DNA of 64,000 bases from Eledone cirrhosa (GCA_964016885.1 OZ024743.1:193136155-193200154); one strand, 5' to 3'. Counted from the first letter of the stretch, positions 47,501 to 61,800 are shown. The notes: a model not told the origin generated them from the letters alone. Program-made: numbers and translations.

Positions 47501-48707
47501 TGATATAATGGTTCATGTTTTCCAGCATCAATTTGACCCTTCATAGAGGTGTTCTTGAAGTAGTATGACATCTCAATTGGTAACAGATTGCAAAGAGTGA
47601 CTGGTGGGTGAAGAGTAATTGTGTGGCCAGGAATATTGTACTCTCGACCATGTATTTGGTTTAGCTGGGTTTCTTCGGGGTATTTTCCACGTCTTACAGA
47701 CACGCAGAACCTGGTTGTAGATAAAAATCAATTCCAATATCACCACTACTACTACTACTATTACTATTATAAACAACAATAATGATGGCACAAGGCCATA
47801 TGTTTGTAGGGAATGTGTTACAGATATAACTGACCTCTGGGAAATGAAAGGCAATTTTAATCCTGGTCGAATTTAACTCTTTTGCATCTACATTACTCTA
47901 TATATACTATTATATTTTTGTGGTAAAGGCTTTATCTCACATAATATCGAATCTATGAGATTTTAATATTATTTATTTTGAGGACAATACATCAGTATCA
48001 GGTTTGAACAGAAAAATGTGAGAGAATTCTGGCCAGATACGGCCGGTTTAAATGCTAAAGTATTAAACATAAATTTGAAATTTTTTTTCTCACAAGAGAC
48101 AATATTGTACACACATCAGGCATATGGAGGAGCAGTAAATAAATAAACGTCATCCTTTGCACTAGTAATGTCAAATACAAAGCCAGAGACAGAAACGAAT
48201 ACACACATATTGTTGTCCTTTGAAAGAGTCATACTGACAATCAAAAACACACACACTAATTGTATTTCACTTCAGTATTTTTAATCAATTATATAACTAG
48301 TTCATGACAGTCTGTGACCTTACTGATTAGTATGTGCTCTCATGTGACTCCTTGTTCACATTTATTTCATACTTTCTGCTCACCTGTTCATTTTGTAATA
48401 TGTGGTATGTACCTGTCATACCTCAGAGTTTTATTGCCTTTGCTTGTCTTTCATTTATTTATCTATTTTTCTGTAGCAAAAGATTGCAAATGGTTGCTCA
48501 CAAATTTCTTCCAGATTAGCCATCATCTTAAACTAATATAACAAAGCTTTTCCAATTTAAGAGATATTGCAACAATATATATATATATATATCAGATAGG
48601 GTGTGGTAAAAACCAGTGTACTTGATACTTAGAGTAGTAGAGTGGGTAATAGGAAAAGATTCAGGACTCCGATGGCTGAGCTCCGGCCATTGAGGTCCTG
48701 AATCTTT

Positions 48708-48745
<38 letters not shown>

Positions 48746-49839
48746 TGATTTTATGTCCACTTTTCATGTTGGCATTGGTTGGACGGATTGTTTTGAGACA
48801 TTGTCTTACAGCTGGATGCCCTTCCTGACAAAAACCTTTTTAGTCACCCCCTCACGATACACATGGCAATTAGATGTGTATATATATATATATCATCATC
48901 ATTTCATTTTACGTCCGCTTTTTCCCTGCTTGCAAGGGTGGGACGGGAACTGATTTTGGCTTGATTTCTACAGCTGGATGCCCTTCCTAACACCAACCTC
49001 TTTTACAGTGAGTGCTGGGTGCTTTTTTGCCGTGGCACCTCCACGACCACTTTGCAGTGGAATGATAGGGACCCCAGTCCCTATCATCTCATTTCTACAG
49101 CTGAGTAAACTGGAGCAATGTGAAATAAAGTGTCTTGCTCAAGGAAACAACACATCACTCGGTCTGAGAGTTGAACTCACAACCTTTCGATTGCAAGGCC
49201 AATGCTCTAACCACTAAGCCATGTGCCTCCATATATATAAAATTAATTAATTAATTACCTGAAACACTCTTTATTTGGTTTCATAGGTCGGCAGACCCGA
49301 TGGTAATCAATGACTTCATCCATCTTACGAACTCTGTCCCAATATAATGGTTCACCACATTCTTCAACAGGAAGATCAAATGGGCGAGCACAAAGGGAAG
49401 CAGAAGTGTAAAGAATGGGCACAGGAGATTGGCTATTTGGCTCAATTAATTGCTTCTCTTTCAACATAGTACATCCTGAATGAGAGAAATAGAAAATAAA
49501 TTAAATTTATTAAAAAGATTATTCAAAATTATTATGAAAAATCAGAAAGTCTCATTACATCTAGCAAAGTTGACTAATTGCAGTTTTAAATATTCCAATA
49601 AGTTCGGATATTCTCCACAGTGAGAAATCTCAGCTTATCAAGGAACTTCTCAATCAAGAAAAAATTCTTTCGAGTAATACACTACCAGCGATAATTTCGA
49701 ATGGGAGAAATATTATGTGATTTACGGTCAATAGAAGAGTAGCAGCAGGTGGACAATGGCAAGTAACAGGACTGCCAGAAGAAGCAGTCCGTTTCAGCCA
49801 GCTTTTTTACTCAACTACAAGCGAGCAATTGACAAATTT

Positions 49840-49870
<31 letters not shown>

Positions 49871-52800
49871 CATCATCATCAACGTTTAACATCCGTGTTC
49901 CACGCTTGCCTGGGTTTGGACGGGGGTTTTCCCACTTGAGGCAAGAGTGATTGTCTTGCTCGCATAGGACTGTCTGGCAGGTTTTCTACAGTTGGATGCC
50001 CTTCCTAACACCAACCACATTTACAGTGTGGGTCTGGGAGGTTTTTACCGTGTTGCCTACACGGCCACATTACAGCGTGGACTGTGTTTTTTTGTCGTGA
50101 CACCTACACAATCTCATTTGTTTCGGCCTGGATGGTGTGGCACCAACATAACTTTACATAGAAGGGGCGGTGTGGATGGGGTGGGGGTGGTGGGACGGGG
50201 GTGTATTTTGTTAGAGATGCCTACTGACTGTAGTAGGTTTTACTTTGTATTTAGGTAAGGCGAGTCTTCTCTATTACTGAGTACCGCCAAAGGTCTCGGT
50301 CCAGTGACATTGTCTTGGTGAGGTGTAAGTGTGTGAGGTCGGAGTTTATCAGCTCGTCCCAGGTTTTTCTGGGTCTGCCTATTCCGTGGCTACCGTCTAT
50401 CTTTATTGCCCTGCACTTTGTTATACAGCTATTGTCCTTCATGCGCATCATGTGACCATACCAACGTAGCCTTCTCCCTAGTAAACAACATCTGATCCCT
50501 CTTATTTCTAATTTTTTCTTTAGTTCGTTTATGCTTTGTCGTTCACGTATATTACTATTACACATCCAGCGGATCATGCAAGCTTCGTTTCTCTCTAGTC
50601 TGCGTATATCCTCTGCACACAATGCCCAGGTCTCACTGCCATGCAACATTGCTGTTCGTATGCAGGCATCGTACAACCTGCCTTTCATTTTTAGGGAGAA
50701 CCCTTTAGCGGCTAATAGTGGTATAAGCTCTCTGAACTTTTTCCACCCAGTTCTGACTCTAGCTACTGTACTTTCAGAGCACCCTCCCCCACTGCTGATT
50801 TTGTCACCCAGGTAACGGAAGCTGTCCACTATTTCTATAGAACCCTCTGCGCAGTTGAAAGAGCTAGTATTTTGTGGGCACTTGCTGCTACTTATTGCCC
50901 CAGAACACCGGCCACATGTAAAATCTATGTTCTTAGTTAGCTTACCTGTGATCCCACTACATCTTTTATGCACCCAAACTTTGCATTTGGGACACAAAAT
51001 GGAATTTCTACCTACGCCTTTCCTATACTCTGCGCATGGCCACTTCCCGGAGGGGACCGCCGCCTTATTTTCTTTCTCACAAACTAGAACTTTAGTCTTA
51101 GCCAGGTTAATTTTAAGGCCTTTTGATTCTAGGCCGTGCTTCCATGTTTGGAATTTCTTCTCTAGCTCGGCCATTGATTCAGCTATGAGCGTTAGGTCAT
51201 CTGCGTATAGGAGTTCCCATGGGCAGCCGGTCTTGAACTCCACTGTTATAGCCTGGAGGGCGATAATAAATAGTAGGGGACTAAGAACAGAGCCCTGATG
51301 AACACCAACTTTTACACTAAACTCTTCACTATATTCGTTGTTAATTCTAACCTTGCTGACTGTTTCTTTATACATGGTTTGTATAGCTCTCACAAGCCAT
51401 TCATCAACACCTAGTTTTCTAAGAGCCCACCAGATAATGGAACGGGGGACTCTGTCAAAGGCCTTCTCCAAGTCGACAAAAGCTAAGTATAGGGGTTTAC
51501 TTTTAGCTAGGTACTTCTCCTGTAGTTGTTGTACAATGAAAAGAGCGTCTGTGGTACTTTTTCCTGACACAAACCCGAACTGCATTTCATCTAGATCAAT
51601 TCGCTCTCTGATTAGTTGCGCTATTACTTTTTCCGTGACCTTCATGACCTGGTCGATTAATTTAATGCCTCTATAGTTACTCCTATCTAGGGCATCTCCT
51701 TTACCCTTATAACAGTTAACGATGATGCTGCTACGCCAGTCCTTCGGAACAACCCCATTCTGTATGACTTGGTTGACTATCCGGGTAACCATGGTGTGTC
51801 CCACCGTACCAGATGCCTTCAGCATCTCGGCAACTATTTCCGAAGGCCCAGCCGCCTTGCCTGTCTTCATATCTTTGATTGCCTTACTTATTATACTACC
51901 CTCGACTAACACTGCTGGTCCCTCTATTGGGTCGATGTGGGGGAGACTGTCTTTCTCCCATTTATTCTCCTCATTTAGTAGCCTTTCATAGTGACACTTC
52001 CAAGCTACCTTCTTATCGGCGTCGGTGATGGCAAGTATGCCGTCATCGTTAAGTACACACTTCTCCCCGACAATATCACTGTTTTCCTTGACACATTGCC
52101 TAGCAATCCTGAACACCTCACGTTTTTGGTCCTCACGTTGTAGAACATGCTTGAACTTTCTTTCCTCTGCTTCCCTTCTTGCGAAGTACACTTGTCTCCT
52201 AGCTTCCCTCCTGGCCACTTGATAGTCTTCTCTGCTTCCCCCATCCCGCCATACTTTCCAAGCCTGCTTTTTGGCCTTAATTGACCCCTCCACCTTACTG
52301 TTCCACCACCATGTTACTCTCCTCCTGCCTACAGGCCTGCTCCAGCCACAGACTTCGTCTGCCGCCATCAGCAGGTTTGCTTTCAGGAATTCCCACTGTT
52401 CCTCTACCGTGTACGTCTCTAATTGCTCTTCCTTACTGTTGAAAGCATCAAGTAATATGCTTTGGAATTTATTTTTGGCTGTGGGGTCCTTTAGCTTCCA
52501 TATTTTTCTCCTGACGATAGTCCTCTTCTGTTGTCTAGTACGTCTCGTCTTGACTATTAGGTCGCTAATTATCAGTCTATGTTGGGAGGTGCATTCTTCA
52601 TGGGGGAGGGATTTAGTGTTTACGACAGTCACTTTGTCACATCTTCTGGTAAGGATATAATCTACCTGGCTGGTATGTTCCCCTGATCTGTAGGTGATCA
52701 AGTGATTGTCTCGTTTTTTGAAGTTAGTGTTGCAGATAGTTAGGTTATTTGCGTCGCAGAATTCCAGGATTCTGGAGCCTTCCTCATTTCTAGTACCAAA

Positions 52801-55800
52801 CCCATAGCCTCCATGGATTTCGTTGTAGCCGTCACAATGTTGTCCAACGTGACCGTTTAGGTCGCCTGCAATAATTATATAGTCACTGTCGGTTATTTGG
52901 GAGGTAGTGAGCATCAGTGTCTCATAGAATCTGTCTTTTATAGTGCTGGGCAGTCCGGATTGGGGTGCGTACGCGGATATTACTGTCACCGTAGTTCTAT
53001 TGAGGACAAGTCTTATTTTAATTATTCTGTCGTTCACTCTATTTACGTCTATTATCTTATCTGCCCACTTTTCTGCTACCATGATTCCTACTCCACCCAG
53101 CCCATTGTCGTTTCCCACCCAGAAAAGCTTATAGCATCGTTTTCTACCCACAATGAATCTAGCAGATCCACCCCTCCACCTGGTCTCTTGAATACAACAA
53201 ACATCGACCTCCTTACGTTCAAGCATTTCTACAACCTCGTTAGAGCGACCCTTTAAGGTGCCTACATTCAAGGTACCAAATCTGAAGTTTTGGATTGCGT
53301 TTGGGGGGTGGGAAAGGTGGGGAGCGGGGGGAGATGGGGTTATGTTAGCCATCCGCGGCCGAAACAAAGAGGCATGCTCGCATTCTCGTCCACGAGGTGT
53401 GTTTGTCTTTAACTTTGGCATTGTCGCTGAGCGTCCAGATTTTTCTCTCTTCAACTCTCCGGAACTCCGTAGTCCTTCCATCCTACATATCGACGGCGAC
53501 CAGGTAAGCGATAGTATAGGCCTCTGGCTTATGATTGGTCCACGTAATAATAATGGTGGTACGTGGGGGCGGGAGGGGTGTTGAGTTGTTAGCGAGAAGG
53601 ATAGGTTTAAGTGAGATCCCCGTATTTAACGAACGTAAACAAAAATACAAGATTTATTTAGTAAAATACGCCAAAAACTTTCGTATTTTACAAGCATGAC
53701 AAAAATACAAGAAATTTGTTTTGGAAAATACAGGGGGAAATAGGATGGAGTGAAACAAGAATTGGAAAGAGGATAGAAAAAATGCTATTGGAAGGACTAT
53801 GGAATTAGGCGGAAGTTGGAAAAGGTAGAAAAATGAGTACATTACATTATACCATGAATGAAATTCAGCCACAAGTTTGGCGAAAGTGAATTACTTTGTC
53901 TTATATATGTATATGGGTAGAGAGAGAGAGGGGGGGGGGGTGATTTGACCGCATGTTGTAGAGTGTGGTGGAGGGGGAGAAGATATTAAGGAGCGGGAAT
54001 TAAGAGTTTGAAATAATAACAAATATATTTAAAATATTGTTAAGAGTTTGAAGTAACAAATATATTTAAAATATTTGTATATGAGAAGAATAGGTTTAGT
54101 TGTTAGCGAGAAGGATAGGTTTAAGTGAGATCCCCGTATTTAACGAACGTAAACAAAAATACAAGATTTGTTTAGTAAAATACGCCAAAAACTTCCGTAT
54201 TTTACAAGCATGACAAAAATACAAGAGATTTGTTTTGGAAAATACAGGGGGAAATAGGATGGAGTGAAACAAGAATTGGAAAGAGGATAGAAAAAATGCT
54301 ATTGGAAGGACTATGGAATTAGGCAGAAGTTGGAATATATATATATATACACACACACATAAGTATAGACATACTTCAATGTCCCAACTGCAGTTTCACT
54401 GAGTAATTGCAGTTTTGAATATTCCAATAGGAACAATCAGTTGGGACATTGAAGTAAATTGGTAAATTTTTCTTTATCTTGTTTACTTTTCCAACATATT
54501 TTATTATGCTCTGATCAATTGATTTTTTATTAATTCACTCATTGAGCAAAACTGGTAATTGTTGGACATCCTCATATGTATCTCTCTCACTCACTTTCTC
54601 TCTCTATATATATATAGATATATATATGTATGTACACACATACAGCAAATGGCAGTGGATTCAAAGTTTCAGTTTGGTCACTTCATTTAGTTATAAGATG
54701 AAGTGACTAAGCTAAAACTTTGAAGTCATTGTCACTTTTCTACTAAGAAAAAATTTACATTCTATCCACAAATATTGCATGTTCATTAAGTTAATGTTTT
54801 ATTGTTTTAAGTACTATGGTAATTTAAACACCCATTCTAATATGTACACACACCACACACACACATATAATGGTTTGGGCATGACAGTTCAGAAACAAAA
54901 AAAAAATCAAGTGTAAATATAAAAAGGGCCAGATCTTACCTAGTCCAGAAAAAGGGTACATAACAACCTCAACAGGCATGTGCAATTTATTGACAATTGT
55001 CAAGGCTGATCTTACAGTGATCATCTTGCGTGCACTTCCTTCCTGTGTGACGTCAAATACAAAACGAGCAACTTGCTGCCGCATTGTTTGCTAAAACAGA
55101 TATTAGATTGAACACAGATTTATTAAGAGAACAAGAGAACATAGCACAATGGTCAGGAACAATTAGTTAAAACACACAACAACTGACTACTTAGATAAAC
55201 TGATACTACAATACACAGTAAAATTAACTGTTAATATCCTGTACCATATGAAACTGCATTAGCAAAAGATTCTTGAAAGATATAATGAAGTACTATAAAT
55301 GCATCACATTAACCCTTTAGTATTTACATTACGCTGTATATACTATTTTATTTTCCTGATAAAGGCTTTACCTCATATAATTATCTCACACAATAACAAA
55401 TCTATGAGATTTTGATATTTATTTTGAGAACAATACCTTAACATAAGTATAAGTGGCCAGTTACAGCTGGTTTGAACAGAAAGAGGTGAGAGAATTCTGG
55501 CTGGATATGGCCAGTTTAAATGTTAAGAATTGAAGTCTTTATTTAAGTTTGTACTGCAAATTTTCACAACAATCTGTCTACAAGTAAAGATACTATAAAC
55601 ATTTGAATTAACAAACTTATCTTTAGACATTTTGTACTTAACCTTTGCAGGATGTTAAAAGTTAAGGAAGCAAATAAGTAATTAGCACTAAATAACAACA
55701 AAATATTGGATTATCAGGATTTGTTAACAGTGAAAGACAGCTGAGATATATTTAAAATAGTTGTGGTAGGTAATAGAAAGTGCATCCAGCCACAGAAACC

Positions 55801-58800
55801 TACCAAACAAAGAGTCAGGAGGAGGACACTTCAGCAGTGTCATACCAACCTCTCTAGTGCTAGTGCCACGATAGAATGCACCTAGTACAGCACGAGAACA
55901 TATGTGAGATGCAAGCTGCTGGCTTGTATCAGCACTCAGTAGAGTGCAGGACTGTATGCATGCGAAATGCAGGCCCCTGGCCCACCTGAGAGGTCAGTAG
56001 CTCCGCTTGTGTACTGTCTCGATCAGTGACAACACATCTTACGCTTGCCAGCAAGGAAAACGAGTATATGATGATGATGAGGTACATTTCCCTCATTCAT
56101 TTAAATATTATCAATTTAATTGCACTATACAAATTCAATAGTGATATTTGATTTAATCAATTATGTAAACTGTTACTAACACATTCCATTCATTCTCATA
56201 CCCCCCCCCCCCCCACCCACACACACACAAAAAACAAAACAAAACAAAAAAAACTATAGATAACTCATCATGGTATTCTCTATCACAAATATAGATGATG
56301 ATGGATTCAGCAACTTATAGCCTGTCTCAAAACAGGTAAATGAGTGAAGGTAAAAAAATAAGAGCACAGAACAAAAGCTCTATCACAGATAACTATAAAA
56401 ACTGTAAATTTCAAATGGACTGTCTTGCTAACATATTTCAGATACAAATAGCACAAAATCAGTCATAAGCAGCCAAATGCAGTGGTTCATGCCACTTATT
56501 ATTTTTAAATTCTGATTTCAATCATTTGACTGTGACCATGCAGAGACACTGGCTTCAAGGACTCACAAATTACATTTGACTCCATTACTTTTGTACTTAT
56601 TTCATCAACCATGAAAAAAAGGGTGCAAAAGGGCATACAGACATATATATATTTATAAATAAATAAATATTGTTGTCTCTATTCCATTAGTTTTTCCAAT
56701 TGCTAATACCATCTATCGGTAGCAACTCCAGGTAGAAGGAGCAATGTGAAATAAAGTGTCTTCCCCAAGACATAACGCATCACCCCCGTCTGAGAATTGA
56801 ACTCACAACCTCATGACTGCAAATCTAATTCTCTTACCACTCAGTCATGCGCCTTCACATACAGACATAAGTATTAGTAAATGTGAGAATAAGTATTCAA
56901 TACTATAGTAGAGATGAATAGTTTATTAAGGCCTGATCCAAGTGGCTTGTTTCTCTGAAGTTTCTCCTGCATGTTGCAGGTTCCTCAGTCAGTTAAAGAC
57001 TGGATACAATGAATATAAAGTATGTTGTCTTTTCCATCACATATTGTACCGACCATGAATTTTTAACATTAAACGAAATTAAAGTTTAATGTTAGCAGCA
57101 CAACAAAAACATGTTAAAAATATGCTTGATTGATTGGCACTTGGCAGTCTAATAGAATGCTCCACTTTAGAGATGCAACGCATTGTTATATTTTTCTGGA
57201 GGTTAATTACATCCCTATGGAGAAGGGATGATTGAAGGGTTTAGTGAGGACTAGCAGTATTTAAAAGAGGATGGGTCACTGCCAAAACTGATAGCCTTTT
57301 TAGGTTGGAAAGAAATAATTGTTTCTACTTTTTGGCACAAGGCCAGCAATTACCCAGTGCATTACTGGTACTTTATTTTATCGACCCCGTAAGGATGAAA
57401 GGCAAATTTAACCTCGGCGGGATTCAAACTCAGAATGGCAAGGGCCGTAACTATGCGCCAAAGCATGGAGTCCGACCTCTACTGATACTGCCAATCCACC
57501 AATGTTATAGAGACAGACTGATTATACTACAGACCCCATAAGGAAATTTTAAAAGGGGAGAACAAGAAAACTGAGGAAGAAGACCAAAACTAGAAAGTGA
57601 AAATGATGACACATTGACTCAATGAATAGAGATTCTTTAAGGATGTAAGAATATCTTATGAAAATCTTTGAATGACAAAAGAATCATTTTTATGGGAAAA
57701 AGTGCACATACTATGTTGAACCACAAATATATATAACATAATTGTATACTCAAAATACCATTAAGTATTTGTCTCTAAGATTGTCAAGAAGGCCGAGGGT
57801 GTCTTGGCATCACTCAGCAAGACCTTTGTTAGCCGCTCTCCAGCCATCTATTTAAAACTGTATACAGCTATGGTGCGACCACACTTGGAATTCGCATCAT
57901 CAGTCTGGAACCCCTATCTTGCTCGGAACATTGACCTCCTGGAAACTGTTCAGAGACGTGCAACCAAGCGCATACCCTCCATCAGACACCTACCATACTC
58001 TGAACGCCTTGCTTCCCTGGGCATGGATTCATTGAAGCTCCGACGTCTGGCAGTGGACTTGGTGAATACCCACAAAGTTTTTAACCATCTCGCCAACTGC
58101 AACCCTGAGCGCCTCTTTGATCTCCATGTGTCTAACACACGTGGACATGCCTACAAGATAAGAAAACAGCACAGCTCCCATGACTTTCGCAGACATTTTT
58201 TCACGCTCAGAGTTGCTGAAACATGGAACAAACTGCCTGCGTCAATTGTTAGCTGCCGAGACACTGCATCCTTTAAGACACTCATGCTTCCCGAAATACG
58301 CCAAAACTACACCTGATGTGCCCCTTCCATACACATGCACACATGTGTGCACTGTTCATTTTACTGATGTTTGTGCATTGCCCTATGTACTGTACATGCA
58401 CTTTTTTGATGGGTTGTGGTGCACCTGGGCACTGTGCACAATATTTCATTATTGTTATTGTTATTATATCATGACTCATACACTGTTTATTTTCCTGACA
58501 TTTGTACATTATTCTATGTACTATACATGCACCTTTGATGAGTTGTAGTGCACCTGAGCACTGTACACAATAATTTCATTATTATTATTATTATTGTCTT
58601 TTCTTCTTAAAATTCTAAACAATGATTTTTCTAATTGTATATATTAATTAATTGCCCAGGGATACTATAGAACAACCTATAACAGTTGAGTAAATAATGT
58701 GTCTTTTCCATCACATATTGTACCGACCATGAATTTCTAACATTAAACGAAATTAAAGTTTAATGTTAGCAGCACAACAAAAACATGTTAATAACAACAC

Positions 58801-61800
58801 ATGCAACAAAAATATGCTATTGGCTACCTGATACCCAAACAAGGAGATATAGAGAAGGTGAATTATTTAACAAAATTATTCACATGCAAGCCAACTATAT
58901 AACACATCAGAGCTATTAATATATGGTTTACAGTAACTATCTATAACAAATAATACAGTCTTGTGTTGAAAATCATTTTTACTATAAATGTGTATGAATA
59001 CAATAAGTAAGCTGTTTTGAGTTTCATATAGAATGCTTATCTTCAAAATTACGACTTCCTTTTGATAACAACTATCTAAGTACATTTATATATTACTAGC
59101 ACTGAAATATAAGACACTGCTACACCACCACTAAAAAAATATTTTTCAAGGAAAAACTCTTGGAATTTCTACGAGATAACCTGAATCTAATATCATCAGA
59201 AGTTACTGACCTTAGATAAATGCTTACTTTCAGAAAAGAAGAATTAATTTCTATATTTTCACAGATTAATACCTAAATGTATACATGTGTGTGGGCACAT
59301 GCACACTTACAAAATGTGTGAACACCTTGCTTCCTACATATCCAGTTCCAGAAAATATTGTAGAAAGCCTAAAAATATAAGGAATGAGTAGAGGTGACAT
59401 AGGGTAGAGAGAACACGTTAGTCTTAATGAAGACTGGTGGCACAATAAAATACACCTAGTCAATGTTATGAAGTGGCTGGTGGTGAGAAGGGTATCCAGC
59501 TATAAAAACCAACAAACAAACAAAAAAAAAAACATGCCAAAATGTCAAAGAATTAAGTCCCAGCACAGACAACCTATGAAGGATAACAATAACTCTAAAA
59601 AATAAAAATAAACATAAAATAAACTGGAACTACTGAACAACTAAACAATAAAACAGAGTCATCATTAATTGTAGATAACTTTTTGAAACTTGATTTAATT
59701 TAAAATCTACTCTAGTTACTAGATAAGTATTCAGTGGAATAACCAATGAATACTGAGAAAAGAAACACAAAAAGAGCAGAAGAAAAACACAGATCTATGG
59801 TTAAAAGGAAGAAGTATTATGCAAGCCACGCATTTTCAAGGAGGATAAACAAAGGACTGACACCAAAATACCTCAAGTGGAGGAGAATCCCCATCCCTGG
59901 TAAGATTAGAATCACCCGAACGGTATCGGAAAGAATAGTTCAGCACGCCGCCGGAAATGGGTTCAAAAGATACCTGCGTGCGGATCACTTTCTCATCGGG
60001 TTGGGCATCGCGGAAGTAGATTCCAACTTTATCTACAGTTACAGCAGAAAGTTTCTGCCAGCCATCGGCTTTGACCACAAGCTGATTGACACGAAGTTCA
60101 TGAGTTTCCTGAAAAACAGATTTCAAAGAATGAAAAATAAAAAATACATTACAAAACGTCTATAAGACACCCAATTTTAAACCATACAGTTTACTGTGAT
60201 AGATATATTTTAATAATAATTATAATTATGTTTTTGAATACAAGCACAAGGCTACAAATTTAGAGTTGATTAGATTGAGAATAATTTCTAATTTTGATAT
60301 GACAGAAATAAAAAAGTTTTAAAAGAAGGATATAATTGACTTAACTAACTCTACTGTTTGTCTGGTATTTTCTGAATGAAATGATTATTGATGAAAGACA
60401 AAATGAAAGTCTAGCAAGAATTGAATCCTATTGAATTTAATTTTTGCCTTTCATCTTTTCAAAGTTGATAAAATCTGTAGCAATTAGACAACAGTGTTGA
60501 TTCAATTAATTATATTTTTCTCTTGAAATATATGTAAGTGTGCCACTGTTAAGAACCAACAAAGTGGTATGGTACTGAAACACTGTTCATTAAACATTGT
60601 TTTATTACATATCTTATATTTAAATGACAATATACTATGTTTATAATTAATGGCGAAAACAGGAAATTGATTTAGAACTGATGATTAAAAAAATCTAGCG
60701 ATAACAGCTCTAGGTTAGTTGGTAAGTGATATTTACTGCTTTATGATATTTTTGTTAGCAGACCTACACTCTGCTAGGATATATGTTGATTTCTTAATTG
60801 TTTAATTTTGAATAATAACAGCAAAAAGCTGTTGATACCACAACATAAAGTGAACAATGATAGACAAGCACAATAAGGAGTTTCTATGTAGTCATTTGAC
60901 TTGCTCAAAAACAACAACAAAATTTCACTTAAAATAGAAAGTCCTAAATATATTATGTCTGAATAAAATATATCTGGAGAAAAAAAAAACAATGGAATGG
61001 TCATGGTTGGACTGTTTTTGATCATAAATCTGTTTAATCAAAACTGACCATTGGCTAAACAACAACAGTGATAATTTAGACTGACTGATAAAACAAGTAA
61101 AACAATATGATGATTTATAATAATGTACATTTTTTATCAATTGTTTGTTATTTGCCTTGGTGGTATGATTTATTATTCATGGTATCAACTGTTTTAACAG
61201 CTGTTAGCCTTTCATACTACTAACCATTAGACTAAGAGTTCCAAACATTTTTTTGTCCCATTTGACTTAGTAACCTTTTAAAAGTAAATTTACCACTATC
61301 CTGTTTAAGTTGAATTTACATCACTACCCTAATACAATAGCCAACAAAGGGGAAATTTTAAAATACATCTTCACCATCATCAGAGGTAACACTTTCTCCA
61401 TTGTCCTCTGGGGTTCTACACATCAAACAGCGTTCCCTACAATATCCAGGCTTGTATCATTGGGGTAGCAATGTTTGAGTACTAATCAACTAGATATAGT
61501 TGTTAGTCACACATATGACTCGTCACACCATTTGGTCAGCTATCATCACCACACATTTGGTCAGCTATCTACCATCACTACACAGACCTACTTGATGAAC
61601 AGACTGTATGACTGACAAGTGTTCAGCCATGCTGAGGTTTTCTTTCAACTTTGTCATTATATATATATTTCTTGAAAGAGTCATTCTCTATTTATAGGTG
61701 AGTCTACTCAGCTGTTTAGAGTTCAAGTGTTTTCTTTGTTACTGCACACAATACAGAGCTAACAATAAGCTGTAAACCACTGATCCTCTAAATTAGATAC

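Noticed and set aside
50251..53481. Host gene (database entries sometimes name such proteins after craniofacial development protein 2)
   Set aside because: Endonuclease plus RT motifs and a GAT tail make it a LINE ORF2; truncated copies lie in the same window.
59746..60165. 139-codon plus-strand ORF, basic and ATG-initiated
   Set aside because: It overlaps VPS13D exon 3 in antisense; the minus strand has the conserved block and proper splice sites. No domain was recognised in the plus frame.
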